Part shown: piece after piece, positions 36,187 through 51,200 of the stretch
How positions within the stretch are numbered: position 1 is the stretch's first letter
How the letters are laid out: every line of letters begins with the position of its first letter
Source of the DNA: Auanema rhodensis
Lineage: Eukaryota; Nematoda; Chromadorea; Rhabditida; Rhabditidae
Direction of reading: 5' to 3'
DNA length: 64,000 nucleotides
Assembly: GCA_964057225.1 (NCBI GenBank)
Contig: OZ059895.1
Span: 2,790,001-2,854,000, forward strand
Notes under the pieces: model-generated
Told to the model about the DNA's origin: nothing
Database searches by the model: none
Seen by the model: only the letters and a program-made list of their open reading frames with translations
Program-made: the position numbers and the translations under genes

Positions 36187-37071
36187 TTTCCTACGAAGGC
36201 TAGTAAAACATGCCCTTCAAAGCATCAGAACATGTGATCACATTCCAATATTTTTGTATCTATCTTGTAAAGATAGTAATATATCATATGTTGAACACTA
36301 TGTTGGAAAGATTTTAATTCGGTTTTTTTTCAACTTTCACTCAGTTTGTTTTCTTAACTTTGATTAAGAACCTTGAGTTTTGTACACCCATAAATTATAC
36401 GCAGCACAGGTTACCCTTAAATAATGAACTGACCGACTAATCAGACATGAATCTTTCCAAGTTCTGTTGCTTGAACGGATGTTTTCCTACGTAGGCAAGT
36501 AAAACATGCCCTTCAAAGCATCAGAACATGTGATCACATTCCAATATTTTTGTATCTATCTTGTAAAGATAGTAATATATCATATGTTGAACACTATGTT
36601 GGAAAGATTTTAATTCAGATTTTTTCAACTTTCACTCAGTTTGTTTTCTAAACTTTGATTAAGAACTTTGATTTTTGTACACCCATAAATTATACGCAGC
36701 ACAGGTTACCCTTAAATAATGAACTGACCGACTAATCAGACATGGATCTTTCCTAGTTCTGTTGCTTGAATGGATGTTTTCCTACGTAGGCTAGTAAAAC
36801 ATGCCCTTCAAAGCATCAGAACATGTGATCAAATTCCAATTTTTTTGTATCTATCTTGTAAAGATAGTAATATATCATATGTTGAACACTATGTTGGAAA
36901 GATTTTCATTCAGATTTTTTAATTTTTATTCAGTTTGTTTTTTAAACTTTGATTAAGAACTTTGATTTTTGTTTACCCATAAATTATACGCAGCACAGGT
37001 TACCCTTAAATAATGAACTGACCGACTAATCAGACATGAATCTTTCCAAGTTCTGTTGCTTGAACGGATGT
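36187..37071 (+). repeat. Transition units between HOR blocks
   Basis: Units 36187 (attcggtt, acgaagg), 36483 and 36778. Unit 36483 carries 'taggcaagta' (T-to-A at 36497), and catgaatc just precedes it. Both marks define the 1765-bp HOR that follows. A single 'ctgatcgac' change is near 36136. Confidence 0.85.
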
Positions 37072-38836
37072 TTTCCTACGTAGGCAAGTAAAACATGCCC
37101 TTCAAAGCATCAGAACATGTGATCACATTCCAATATTTTTGTATCTATCTTGTAAAGATAGTAATATATCATATGTTGAACACTATGTTGGAAAGATTTT
37201 AAATCAGATTTTCTCAACTTTCACTCAGTTTGTTTTCTTAACTTTGATTAAGAACCTTGTTGTTCGTACACCCATAAAATATACGCAGCACAGGTTACCC
37301 TTAAATAATGAACTGACCGACTAATCAGACATGGATCTTTCCAAGTTCTGTTGCTTGAACGGATGTTTTCCTACGTAGGCTAGTAAAACATGCCCTTCAA
37401 AGCATCAGAACATGTGATCACATTCCAATATTTTTGTATCTATCTTGTAAAGATAGTAATATATCATATGTTGAACACTATGTTGGAAAGATTTCAATTC
37501 AGATTTTCGAACTTTTATCCAGTTTCTTTTTCAAACTTTGATTAAGAACTTTGATTTTTGTACACCCATAAAATATACGCAGCACAGGTTACCCTTAAAT
37601 AATGAACTGACCGACTAATCAGACATGGATCTTTCCTAGTTCTGTTGCTTGAATGTATGTTTTCCTACGTAGGCTAGTAAAACATGCCCTTCAAAGCATC
37701 AGAACATGTGATCACATTCCAATTTTTTTGTATCTATCTTGTAAAGATAGTAATATATCATATGTTGAACACTATGTTGGAAAGATTTTAATTCAGATTT
37801 TCGAACTTTTATTCAGTTTATTTTTTAAACTTTGATTAAGAACTTTGATTTTTGTACACCCATAAATTATACGCAGCACAGGTTACCCTTAAATAATGAA
37901 CTGACCGACTAATCAGACATGGATCTTTTCTAGTTCTGTTGCTTGAACGGATGTTTTCCTACGTAGGCTAGTAAAACATGCCCTTCAAAGCATCAGAACA
38001 TGTGATCACATTCCAATTTTTTTGTATCTATCTTGTAAAGATAGTAATATATCATATGTTGAACACTATGTTGGAAAGATTTTAATTCAGATTTTCGAAC
38101 TTTTATTCAGTTTATTTTTTAAACTTTGATTAAGAACTTTGATTTTTGTACACCCATAAATTATACGCAGCACAGGTTACCCTTAAATAATGAACTGACC
38201 GACTAATCAGACATGGATCTTTCCAAGTTCTGTTGCTTGAACGGATGTTTTCCTACGTAGGCTAGTAAAACATGCCCTTCAAAGCATCAGAACATGTGAT
38301 CACATTCCAATTTTTTTGTATCTATCTTGTAAAGATAGTAATATATCATATGTTGAACACTATGTTGGAAAGATTTTAATTCAGATTTTCGAACTTTTAT
38401 CCAGTTTCTTTTTCAAACTTTGATTAAGAACTTTGATTTTCGTACACCCATAAATTATACGCAGCACAGGTTACCCTTAATTAATGAACTGACCGACTAA
38501 TCAGACATGGATCTTTCCAAGTTCTGTTGCTTGAACGGATGTTTTCCTACGTAGGCTAGTAAAACATGCCCTTCAAAGCATCAGAACATGTGATCAAATT
38601 CCAATTTTTTTGTATCTATCTTGTAAAGATAGTAATATATCATATGTTGAACACTATGTTGGAAAGATTTTCATTCAGATTTTTTAATTTTTATTCAGTT
38701 TGTTTTTTAAACTTTGATTAAGAACTTTGATTTTTGTTTACCCATAAATTATACGCAGCACAGGTTACCCTTAAATAATGAACTGACCGACTAATCAGAC
38801 ATGAATCTTTCCAAGTTCTGTTGCTTGAACGGATGT
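37072..38836 (+). repeat. 1765-bp HOR, copy 1 (6 units)
   Basis: Unit starts are 37072, 37367, 37661, 37955, 38249 and 38543. Lengths are 295, 294, 294, 294, 294 and 294. Private marks are taggcaagta (37086), gaatgtatg (37656) and atttcaattcag in unit 37367. All recur 1765 bp later. Confidence 0.93.
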
Positions 38837-40601
38837 TTTCCTACGTAGGCAAGTAAAACATGCCCTTCAAAGCATCAGAACATGTGATCACATTCCAATA
38901 TTTTTGTATCTATCTTGTAAAGATAGTAATATATCATATGTTGAACACTATGTTGGAAAGATTTTAAATCAGATTTTCTCAACTTTCACTCAGTTTGTTT
39001 TCTTAACTTTGATTAAGAACCTTGTTGTTCGTACACCCATAAAATATACGCAGCACAGGTTACCCTTAAATAATGAACTGACCGACTAATCAGACATGGA
39101 TCTTTCCAAGTTCTGTTGCTTGAACGGATGTTTTCCTACGTAGGCTAGTAAAACATGCCCTTCAAAGCATCAGAACATGTGATCACATTCCAATATTTTT
39201 GTATCTATCTTGTAAAGATAGTAATATATCATATGTTGAACACTATGTTGGAAAGATTTCAATTCAGATTTTCGAACTTTTATCCAGTTTCTTTTTCAAA
39301 CTTTGATTAAGAACTTTGATTTTTGTACACCCATAAAATATACGCAGCACAGGTTACCCTTAAATAATGAACTGACCGACTAATCAGACATGGATCTTTC
39401 CTAGTTCTGTTGCTTGAATGTATGTTTTCCTACGTAGGCTAGTAAAACATGCCCTTCAAAGCATCAGAACATGTGATCACATTCCAATTTTTTTGTATCT
39501 ATCTTGTAAAGATAGTAATATATCATATGTTGAACACTATGTTGGAAAGATTTTAATTCAGATTTTCGAACTTTTATTCAGTTTATTTTTTAAACTTTGA
39601 TTAAGAACTTTGATTTTTGTACACCCATAAATTATACGCAGCACAGGTTACCCTTAAATAATGAACTGACCGACTAATCAGACATGGATCTTTTCTAGTT
39701 CTGTTGCTTGAACGGATGTTTTCCTACGTAGGCTAGTAAAACATGCCCTTCAAAGCATCAGAACATGTGATCACATTCCAATTTTTTTGTATCTATCTTG
39801 TAAAGATAGTAATATATCATATGTTGAACACTATGTTGGAAAGATTTTAATTCAGATTTTCGAACTTTTATTCAGTTTATTTTTAAAACTTTGATTAAGA
39901 ACTTTGATTTTTGTACACCCATAAATTATACGCAGCACAGGTTACCCTTAAATAATGAACTGACCGACTAATCAGACATGGATCTTTCCAAGTTCTGTTG
40001 CTTGAACGGATGTTTTCCTACGTAGGCTAGTAAAACATGCCCTTCAAAGCATCAGAACATGTGATCACATTCCAATTTTTTTGTATCTATCTTGTAAAGA
40101 TAGTAATATATCATATGTTGAACACTATGTTGGAAAGATTTTAATTCAGATTTTCGAACTTTTATCCAGTTTCTTTTTCAAACTTTGATTAAGAACTTTG
40201 ATTTTCGTACACCCATAAATTATACGCAGCACAGGTTACCCTTAATTAATGAACTGACCGACTAATCAGACATGGATCTTTCCAAGTTCTGTTGCTTGAA
40301 CGGATGTTTTCCTACGTAGGCTAGTAAAACATGCCCTTCAAAGCATCAGAACATGTGATCAAATTCCAATTTTTTTGTATCTATCTTGTAAAGATAGTAA
40401 TATATCATATGTTGAACACTATGTTGGAAAGATTTTCATTCAGATTTTTTAATTTTTATTCAGTTTGTTTTTTAAACTTTGATTAAGAACTTTGATTTTT
40501 GTTTACCCATAAATTATACGCAGCACAGGTTACCCTTAAATAATGAACTGACCGACTAATCAGACATGAATCTTTCCAAGTTCTGTTGCTTGAACGGATG
40601 T
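38837..40601 (+). repeat. 1765-bp HOR, copy 2 (6 units)
   Basis: Unit starts are 38837, 39132, 39426, 39720, 40014 and 40308. Marks are at 38851 and 39421. One difference from copy 1 is gtttatttttaaaac near 39890, where copy 1 has one T more in that run. Confidence 0.93.
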
Positions 40602-41015
40602 TTTCCTACGTAGGCAAGTAAAACATGCCCTTCAAAGCATCAGAACATGTGATCACATTCCAATATTTTTGTATCTATCTTGTAAAGATAGTAATATATC
40701 ATATGTTGAACACTATGTTGGAAAGATTTTAAATCAGATTTTCTCAACTTTCACTCAGTTTGTTTTCTTAACTTTGATTAAGAACCTTGTTGTTCGTACA
40801 CCCATAAAATATACGCAGCACAGGTTACCCTTAAATAATGAACTGACCGACTAATCAGACATGGATCTTTCCAAGTTCTGTTGCTTGAACGGATGTTTTC
40901 CTACGTAGGCTAGTAAAACATGCCCTTCAAAGCATCAGAACATGTGATCACATTCCAATATTTTTGTATCTATCTTGTAAAGATAGTAATATATCATATG
41001 TTGAACACTATGTTG
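40602..41015 (+). repeat. 1765-bp HOR, copy 3, partial
   Basis: Unit 40602 has taggcaagta at 40616, in step. The following unit 40897 begins in step but has attttaattcag where copies 1 and 2 have atttcaattcag, so the match ends near 41015. Confidence 0.88.
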
Positions 41016-43166
41016 GAAAGATTTTAATTCAGATTTTCGAACTTTTATCCAGTTTCTTTTTCAAACTTTGATTAAGAACTTTGATTTTCGTACACCCATA
41101 AATTATACGCAGCACAGGTTACCCTTAATTAATGAACTGACCGACTAATCAGACATGGATCTTTCCAAGTTCTGTTGCTTGAACGGATGTTTTCCTACGT
41201 AGGCTAGTAAAACGTGCCCTTCAAAGCATCAGAACATGTGATCACATTCCAATATTTTTGTATCTATCTTGTAAAGATAGTAATATATCATATGTTGAAC
41301 ACTATGTTGGAAAGATTTTAAATCAGATTTTCTCAACTTTCACTCAGTTTGTTTTCTTAACTTTGATTAAGAACCTTGTTGTTCGTACACCCATAAAATA
41401 TACGCAGCACAGGTTACCCTTAAATAATGAACTGACCGACTAATCAGACATGGATCTTTCCAAGTTCTGTTGCTTGAACGGATGTTTTCCTACGTAGGCT
41501 AGTAAAACATGCCCTTCAAAGCATCAGAACATGTGATCAAATTCCAATTTTTTTGTATCTATCTTGTAAAGATAGTAATATATCATATGTTGAACACTAT
41601 GTTGGAAAGATTTTCATTCAGATTTTTTAATTTTTATTCAGTTTGTTTTTTAAACTTTGATTAAGAACTTTGATTTTTGTTTACCCATAAATTATACGCA
41701 GCACAGGTTACCCTTAAATAATGAACTGACCGACTAATCAGACATGAATCTTTCCAAGTTCTGTTGCTTGAACGGATGTTTTCCTACGTAGGCTAGTAAA
41801 ACATGCCCTTCAAAGCATCAGAACATGTGATCACATTCCAATTTTTTTGTATCTATCTTGTAAAGATAGTAATATATCATATGTTGAACACTATGTTGGA
41901 AAGATTTTAATTCAGATTTTTTCAACTTTCACTCAGTTTGTTTTCTTAACTTTGATTAAGAACCTTGAGTTTTGTACACCCATAAATTATACGCAGCACA
42001 GGTTACCCTTAAATAATGAACTGACCGACTAATCAGACATGGATCTTTCCTAGTTCTGTTGCTTGAATGGATGTTTTCCTACGTAGGCTAGTAAAACATG
42101 CCCTTCAAAGCATCAGAACATGTGATCACATTCCAATATTTTTGTATCTATCTTGTAAAGATAGTAATATATCATATGTTGAACACTATGTTGGAAAGAT
42201 TTTAATTCAGATTTTTTCAACTTTCACTCAGTTTGTTTTCTAAACTTTGATTGAGAACCTTGAGTTTTGTACACCCATAAATTATACGCAGCACAGGTTA
42301 CCCTTAAATAATGAACTGACCGACTAATCAGACATGGATCTTTCCTAGTTCTGTTGCTTGAATGGATGTTTTCCTACGTAGGCTAGTAAAACATGCCCTT
42401 CAAAGCATCAGAACATGTGATCACATTCCAATTTTTTTGTATCTATCTTGTAAAGATAGTAATATATCATATGTTGAACACTATGTTGGAAAAATTTTAA
42501 TTCAGATTTTCGAACTTTTTTTCAGTTTGTTTTTCAAACTTTGATTAAGAACTTTGATTTTCGTACACCCATAAATTATACGCAGCACAGGTTACCCTTA
42601 ATTAATGAACTGACCGACTAATCAGACATGGATCTTTCCAAGTTCTGTTGCTTGAACGGATGTTTTCCTACGTAGGCTAGTAAAACATGCCCTTCAAAGC
42701 ATCAGAACATGTGACCACATTCCAATTTTTTTGTATCTATCTTGTAAAGATAGTAATAAACTTTGATTTTTGTACACCCATAAATTATACGCAGCACAGG
42801 TTACCCTTAATTAATGAACTGACCGACTAATCAGACATGGATCTTTCCAAGTTCTGTTGCTTGAACGGATGTTTTCCTACGTAGGCTAGTAAAACATGCC
42901 CTTCAAAGCATCAGAACATGTGATCAAATTCCAATTTTTTTGTATCTATCTTGTAAAGATAGTAATATATCATATGTTGAACACTATGTTGGAAAGATTT
43001 TCATTCAGATTTTTTAATTTTTATTCAGTTTGTTTTTTAAACTTTGATTAAGAACTTTGATTTTTGTTTTCCCATAAATTATACGCAGCACAGGTTACCC
43101 TTAAATAATGAACTGACCGACTAATCAGACATGGATCTTTCCAAGTTCTGTTGCTTGAACGGATGT
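40897..43166 (+). repeat. 2270-bp HOR, copy 1 (8 units)
   Basis: Unit starts are 40897, 41191, 41486, 41780, 42075, 42370, 42664 and 42873. Lengths are 294, 295, 294, 295, 295, 294, 209 and 294. It contains the first 209-bp deletion unit of the window. Private changes include aaaacgtgcc near 41214 and gttttcccataa near 43070. Confidence 0.92.
42664..42872 (+). repeat. Deletion unit, 209 bp (class description), the leftmost one
   Basis: The junction reads 'agtaata|aactttg'. Relative to the reference, 85 bp are missing (1506-1590), from just after the hairpin to the second copy of the internal 13-bp repeat. No clear microhomology is seen. This copy has gtgaccac, which breaks the 12-bp palindrome. 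The junction is unrelated to that of the 233-bp class, though the deleted intervals overlap by 42 bp. Confidence 0.95.
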
Positions 43167-45200
43167 TTTCCTACGTAGGCTAGTAAAACATGCCCTTCAA
43201 AGCATCAGAACATGTGATCACATTCCAATATTTTTGTATCTATCTTGTAAAGATAGTAATATATCATATGTTGAACACTATGTTGGAAAGATTTTAATTC
43301 AGATTTTCGAACTTTTATCCAGTTTCTTTTTCAAACTTTGATTAAGAACTTTGATTTTCGTACACCCATAAATTATACGCAGCACAGGTTACCCTTAATT
43401 AATGAACTGACCGACTAATCAGACATGGATCTTTCCAAGTTCTGTTGCTTGAACGGATGTTTTCCTACGTAGGCTAGTAAAACATGCCCTTCAAAGCATC
43501 AGAACATGTGATCACATTCCAATATTTTTGTATCTATCTTGTAAAGATAGTAATATATCATATGTTGAACACTATGTTGGAAAGATTTTAAATCAGATTT
43601 TCTCAACTTTCACTCAGTTTGTTTTCTTAACTTTGATTAAGAACCTTGTTGTTCGTACACCCATAAAATATACGCAGCACAGGTTACCCTTAAATAATGA
43701 ACTGACCGACTAATCAGACATGGATCTTTCCAAGTTCTGTTGCTTGAACGGATGTTTTCCTACGTAGGCTAGTAAAACATGCCCTTCAAAGCATCAGAAC
43801 ATGTGATCAAATTCCAATTTTTTTGTATCTATCTTGTAAAGATAGTAATATATCATATGTTGAACACTATGTTGGAAAGATTTTCATTCAGATTTTTTAA
43901 TTTTTATTCAGTTTGTTTTTTAAACTTTGATTAAGAACTTTGATTTTTGTTTACCCATAAATTATACGCAGCACAGGTTACCCTTAAATAATGAACTGAC
44001 CGACTAATCAGACATGAATCTTTCCAAGTTCTGTTGCTTGAACGGATGTTTTCCTACGTAGGCTAGTAAAACATGCCCTTCAAAGCATCAGAACATGTGA
44101 TCACATTCCAATTTTTTTGTATCTATCTTGTAAAGATAGTAATATATCATATGTTGAACACTATGTTGGAAAGATTTTAATTCAGATTTTTTCAACTTTC
44201 ACTCAGTTTGTTTTCTTAACTTTGATTAAGAACCTTGAGTTTTGTACACCCATAAATTATACGCAGCACAGGTTACCCTTAAATAATGAACTGACCGACT
44301 AATCAGACATGGATCTTTCCTAGTTCTGTTGCTTGAATGGATGTTTTCCTACGTAGGCTAGTAAAACATGCCCTTCAAAGCATCAGAACATGTGATCACA
44401 TTCCAATATTTTTGTATCTATCTTGTAAAGATAGTAATATATCATATGTTGAACACTATGTTGGAAAGATTTTAATTCAGATTTTTTCAACTTTCACTCA
44501 GTTGTTTTCTAAACTTTGATTAAGAACCTTGAGTTTTGTACACCCATAAATTATACGCAGCACAGGTTACCCTTAAATATAGAACTGACCGACTAATCAG
44601 ACATGGATCTTTCCTAGTTCTGTTGCTTGAATGGATGTTTTCCTACGTAGGCTAGTAAAACATGCTCTTCAAAGCATCAGAACATGTGATCACATTCCAA
44701 TTTTTTTGTATCTATCTTGTAAAGATAGTAATATATCATATGTTGAACACTATGTTGGAAAAATTTTAATTCAGATTTTCGAACTTTTTTTCAGTTTGTT
44801 TTTCAAACTTTGATTAAGAACTTTGATTTTCGTACACCCATAAATTATACGCAGCACAGGTTACCCTTAATTAATGAACTGACCGACTAATCAGACATGG
44901 ATCTTTCCAAGTTCTGTTGCTTGAACGGATGTTTTCCTACGTAGGCTAGTAAAACATGCCCTTCAAAGCATCAGAACATGTGACCACATTCCAATTTTTT
45001 TGTATCTATCTTGTAAAGATAGTAATAAACTTTGATTTTTGTACACCCATAAATTATACGCAGCACAGGTTACCCTTAATTAATGAACTGACCGACTAAT
45101 CAGACATGGATCTTTCCAAGTTCTGTTGCTTGAACGGATGTTTTCCTACGTAGGCTAGTAAAACATGCCCTTCAAAGCATCAGAACATGTGATCAGATTC
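43167..45200 (+). repeat. 2270-bp HOR, copy 2 (7 units and part of the eighth)
   Basis: Unit starts are 43167, 43461, 43756, 44050, 44345, 44639 and 44933. Unit 44345 lacks one T (cagttgttttct near 44500), so the spacing drops to 2269 after it. 'cttaaatatagaac' near 44576 and 'catgctcttc' near 44665 are private. The eighth unit (45142) reads atcagattcc where copy 1 has atcaaattcc, so the match ends there. Confidence 0.9.
44933..45141 (+). repeat. 209-bp deletion unit (gtgaccac)
   Basis: Equivalent of 42664 in 2270-bp HOR copy 2. Confidence 0.95.
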
Positions 45201-48200
45201 CAATTTTTTTGTATCTATCTTGTAAAGATAGTAATATATCATATGTTGAACACTATGTTGGAAAGATTTTAATTCAGATTTTTTCAACTTTCACTCAGTT
45301 TGTTTTCTAAACTTTGATTAAGAACCTTGTTGTTTGTACACCCATAAAATATACGCAGCACAGGTTACCCTTAAATAATGAACTGACCGTCTAATCAGAC
45401 ATGGATCTTCCCAAGTTCTGTTGCTTGAATGGATGTTTTCCTACGTAGGCTAGTAAAACATGCCCTTCAAAGCATCAGAACATGTGATCACATTCCAGTT
45501 TTTTTGTATCTATCTTGTAAAGATAGTAATATATCATATGTTGAACACTATGTTGGAAAGATTTTAAATCAGAATTTTTCAACTTTCACTCAGTTTGTTT
45601 TCTAAACTTTGATTAAGAACCTTGAGTTTTGTACACCCATAAATTATACGCAGCACAGGTTACCCTTAAATAATGAACTGACCGACTAATCAGACATGGA
45701 TCTTTCCTAGTTCTGTTGCTTGAATAGATGTTTTCCTACGTAGGCTAGTAAAACATGCCCTTCAAAGCATCAGAACATGTGATCACATTCCAATTTTTTT
45801 GTATCTATCTTGTTAAGATAGTAATATATCATATGTTGAACACTATGTTGGAAAGATTTTAATTCAGATTTTCGAACTTTTATTCAGTTTGTTTTTTAAA
45901 CTTTGATTAAGAACTTTGATTTTTGTACACCCATAAATTATACGCAGCACAGGTTACCCTTAATTAATGAACTGACCGACTAATCAGACATGGATCTTTC
46001 CAAGTTCTGTTGCTTGAACGGATGTTTTCCTACGTAGGCTAGTAAAACATGCCCTTCAAAGCATCAGAACATGTGATCAAATTCCAATTTTTTTGTATCT
46101 ATCTTGTAAAGATAGTAATATATCATATGTTGAACACTATGTTGGAAAGATTTTCATTCAGATTTTTTAATTTTTATTCAGTTTGTTTTTTAAACTTTGA
46201 TTAAGAACTTTGATTTTTGTACACTCATAAATTATACGCAGCACAGGTTACCCTTAAATAATGAACTGACCGACTAATCAGACATGGATCTTTCCAAGTT
46301 CTGTTGCATGAACGGATGTTTTCCTACGTAGGCTAGTAAAACATGCCCTTCAAAGCATCAGAACATGTGATCACATTCCAATTTTTTTGTATCTACCTTG
46401 TAAAGATAGTAATATATCATATGTTGAACACTATGTTGGAAAGATTTTCATTCAGATTTTTTAATTTTTATTCAGTTTGTTTTTTAAACTTTGATTAAGA
46501 ACTTTGATTTTTGTACACTCATAAATTATACGCAGCACAGGTTACCCTTAAATAATGAACTGACCGACTAATCAGACATGGATCTTTCCTAGTTCTGTTG
46601 CTTGAATGGATGTTTTCCTACGTAGGCTAGTAAAACATGCCCTTCAAAGCATCAGAACATGTGATCACATTCCAATTTTTTTGTATCTATCTTGTAAAGA
46701 TAGTAATATATCATATGTTGAACACTATGTTGGAAAGATTTTAATTCAGATTTTCGAACTTTTATTCAGTTTGTTTTTTAAACTTTGATTAAGAACTTTG
46801 ATTTTTGTACACCCATAAATTATACGCAGCACAGGTTACCCTTAATTAATGAACTGACCGACTAATCAGACATGGATCTTTTCTAGTTCTGTTGCTTGAA
46901 CGGATGTTTTCCTACGTAGGCTAGTAAAACATGCCCTTCAAAGCATCAGAACATGTGATCACATTCCAATATTTTTGTATCTATCTTGTAAAGATAGTAA
47001 TATATCATATGTTGAACACTATGTTGGAAAGATTTTAAATCAGATTTTTTCAACTTTCACTCAGTTTATTTTCTTAACTTTGATTAAGAACCTTGTTGTT
47101 TGTACACCCATAAAATATACGCAGCACAGGTTACCCTTAAATAATGAACTGACCGTCTAATCAGACATGGATCTTCCCAAGTTCTGTTGCTTGAATGGAT
47201 GTTTTCCTACGTAGGCTAGTAAAACATGCCCTTCAAAGCATCAGAACATGTGATCACATTCCAGTTTTTTTGTATCTATCTTGTAAAGATAGTAATATAT
47301 CATATGTTGAACACTATGTTGGAAAGATTTTAAATCAGAATTTTTCAACTTTCACTCAGTTTGTTTTCTAAACTTTGATTAAGAACCTTGAGTTTTGTAC
47401 ACCCATAAATTATACGCAGCACAGGTTACCCTTAAATAATGAACTGACCGACTAATCAGACATGGATCTTTCCTAGTTCTGTTGCTTGAATAGATGTTTT
47501 CCTACGAAGGCTAGTAAAACATGCCCTTCAAAGCATCAGAACATGTGATCACATTCCAATATTTTTGTATCTATCTTGTAAAGATAGTAATATATCATAT
47601 GTTGAACACTATGTTGGAAAGATTTTAAATCAGATTTTTTCAACTTTCTGTCAGTTTATTTTCTTAACTTTGATTAAGAACCTTGTTGTTCGTACACCCA
47701 TAAAATATACGCAGCACAGGTTACCCTTAAATAATGAACTGACCGACTAATCAGACATGGATCTTTCCAAGTTCTGTTGCTTGAACGGATGTTTTCCTAC
47801 GTAGGCTAGTAAAACATGCCCTTCAAAGCATCAGAACATGTGATCACATTCCAATTTTTTTGTATCTATCTTGTAAAGATAGTAATATATCATATGTTGA
47901 ACACTATGTTGGAAAGATTTTAATTCAGATTTTCGAACTTTTATTCAGTTTGTTTTTTAAACTTTGATTAAGAACTTTGATTTTTGTACACCCATAAATT
48001 ATACGCAGCACAGGTTACCCTTAATTAATGAACTGACCGACTAATCAGACATGGATCTTTCCAAGTTCTGTTGCTTGAACGGATGTTTTCCTACGAAGGC
48101 TAGTAAAACATGCCCTTCAAAGCATCAGAACATGTGATCACATTCCAATATTTTTGTATCTATCTTGTAAAGATAGTAATATATCATATGTTGAACACTA

Positions 48201-51200
48201 TGTTGGAAAGATTTTAATTCAGATTTTTTCAACTTTCACTCAGTTTATTTTCTTAACTTTGATTAAGAACCTTGTTGTTTGTACACCCATAAAATATACG
48301 CAGCACAGGTTACCCTTAAATAATGAACTGACCGTCTAATCAGACATGGATCTTCCCAAGTTCTGTTGCTTGAATGGATGTTTTCCTACGTAGGCTAGTA
48401 AAACATGCCCTTCAAAGCATCAGAACATGTGATCACATTCCAGTTTTTTTGTATCTATCTTGTAAAGATAGTAATATATCATATGTTGAACACTATGTTG
48501 GAAAGATTTTAAATCAGAATTTTTCAACTTTCACTCAGTTTGTTTTCTAAACTTTGATTAAGAACTTTGATTTTTGTACACCCATAAATTATACGCAGCA
48601 CAGGTTACCCTTAATTAATGAACTGACCGACTAATCAGACATGGATCTTTCCAAGTTCTGTTGCTTGAACGGATGTTTTCCTACGAAGGCTAGTAAAACA
48701 TGCCCTTCAAAGCATCAGAACATGTGATCACATTCCAATATTTTTGTATCTATCTTGTAAAGATAGTAATATATCATATGTTGAACACTATGTTGGAAAG
48801 ATTTTCATTCAGATTTTTTAATTTTTATTCAGTTTGTTTTTTAAACTTTGATTAAGAACTTTGATTTTTGTACACTCATAAATTATACGCAGCACAGGTT
48901 ACCCTTAAATAATGAACTGACCGACTAATCAGACATGGATCTTTCCAAGTTCTGTTGCATGAACGGATGTTTTCCTACGTAGGCTAGTAAAACATGCCCT
49001 TCAAAGCATCAGAACATGTGATCACATTCCAATTTTTTTGTATCTACCTTGTAAAGATAGTAATATATCATATGTTGAACACTATGTTGGAAAGATTTTA
49101 ATTCAGATTTTTTCAACTTTCACTCAGTTTGTTTTCTAAACTTTGATTAAGAACCTTGTTGTTTGTACACCCATAAAATATACGCAGCACAGGTTACCCT
49201 TAAATAATGAACTGACCGACTAATCAGACATGGATCTTTCCTAGTTCTGTTGCTTGAATGGATGTTTTCCTACGTAGGCTAGTAAAACATGCCCTTCAAA
49301 GCATCAGAACATGTGATCACATTCCAATTTTTTTGTATCTATCTTGTAAAGATAGTAATATATCATATGTTGAACACTATGTTGGAAAGATTTTAATTCA
49401 GATTTTCGAACTTTTATTCAGTTTGTTTTTTAAACTTTGATTAAGAACTTTGATTTTTGTACACCCATAAATTATACGCAGCACAGGTTACCCTTAATTA
49501 ATGAACTGACCGACTAATCAGACATGGATCTTTCCAAGTTCTGTTGCTTGAACGGATGTTTTCCTACGAAGGCTAGTAAAACATGCCCTTCAAAGCATCA
49601 GAACATGTGATCACATTCCAATATTTTTGTATCTATCTTGTAAAGATAGTAATATATCATATGTTGAACACTATGTTGGAAAGATTTTAAATCAGATTTT
49701 TTCAACTTTCACTCAGTTTATTTTCTTAACTTTGATTAAGAACCTTGTTGTTCGTACACCCATAAAATATACGCAGCACAGGTTACCCTTAAATAATGAA
49801 CTGACCGACTAATCAGACATGGATCTTTCCAAGTTCTGTTGCTTGAACGGATGTTTTCCTACGTAGGCTAGTAAAACATGCCCTTCAAAGCATCAGAACA
49901 TGTGATCACATTCCAATTTTTTTGTATCTATCTTGTAAAGATAGTAATATATCATATGTTGAACACTATGTTGGAAAGATTTTAATTCAGATTTTCGAAC
50001 TTTTATTCAGTTTGTTTTTTAAACTTTGATTAAGAACTTTGATTTTTGTACACCCATAAATTATACGCAGCACAGGTTACCCTTAATTAATGAACTGACC
50101 GACTAATCAGACATGGATCTTTCCAAGTTCTGTTGCTTGAACGGATGTTTTCCTACGAAGGCTAGTAAAACATGCCCTTCAAAGCATCAGAACATGTGAT
50201 CACATTCCAATATTTTTGTATCTATCTTGTAAAGATAGTAATATATCATATGTTGAACACTATGTTGGAAAGATTTTAATTCAGATTTTTTCAACTTTCA
50301 CTCAGTTTGTTTTCTAAACTTTGATTAAGAACCTTGAGTTTTGTACACCCATAAATTATACGCAGCACAGGTTACCCTTAAATAATGAACTGACCGACTA
50401 ATCAGACATGGATCTTTCCTAGTTCTGTTGCTTGAATGGATGTTTTCCTACGTAGGCTAGTAAAACATGCCCTTCAAAGCATCAGAACATGTGATCACAT
50501 TCCAATTTTTTTGTATCTATCTTGTAAAGATAGTAATATATCATATGTTGAACACTATGTTGGAAAGATTTTAATTCAGATTTTCGAACTTTTATCCAGT
50601 TTCTTTTTCAAACTTTGATTAAGAACTTTGATTTTCGTACACCCATAAATTATACGCAGCACAGGTTACCCTTAATTAATGAACTGACCGACTAATCAGA
50701 CATGGATCTTTCCAAGTTCTGTTGCTTGAACGGATGTTTTCCTACGTAGGCTAGTAAAACATGCCCTTCAAAGCATCAGAACATGTGACCACATTCCAAT
50801 TTTTTTGTATCTATCTTGTAAAGATAGTAATAAACTTTGATTTTTGTACACCCATAAATTATACGCAGCACAGGTTACCCTTAAATAATGATTTGACCGA
50901 CTAATCAGACATGGATCTTTCCAAGTTCTGTTGCTTGAACGGATGTTTTCCTACGTAGGCTAGTAAAACATGCCCTTCAAAGCATCAGAACATGTGATCA
51001 GATTCCAATTTTTTTGTATCTATCTTGTAAAGATAGTAATATATCATATGTTGAACACTATGTTGGAAAGATTTTAATTCAGATTTTTTCAACTTTCACT
51101 CAGTTTGTTTTCTAAACTTTGATTAAGAACCTTGTTGTTTGTACACCCATAAAATATACGCAGCACAGGTTACCCTTAAATAATGAACTGACCGTCTAAT

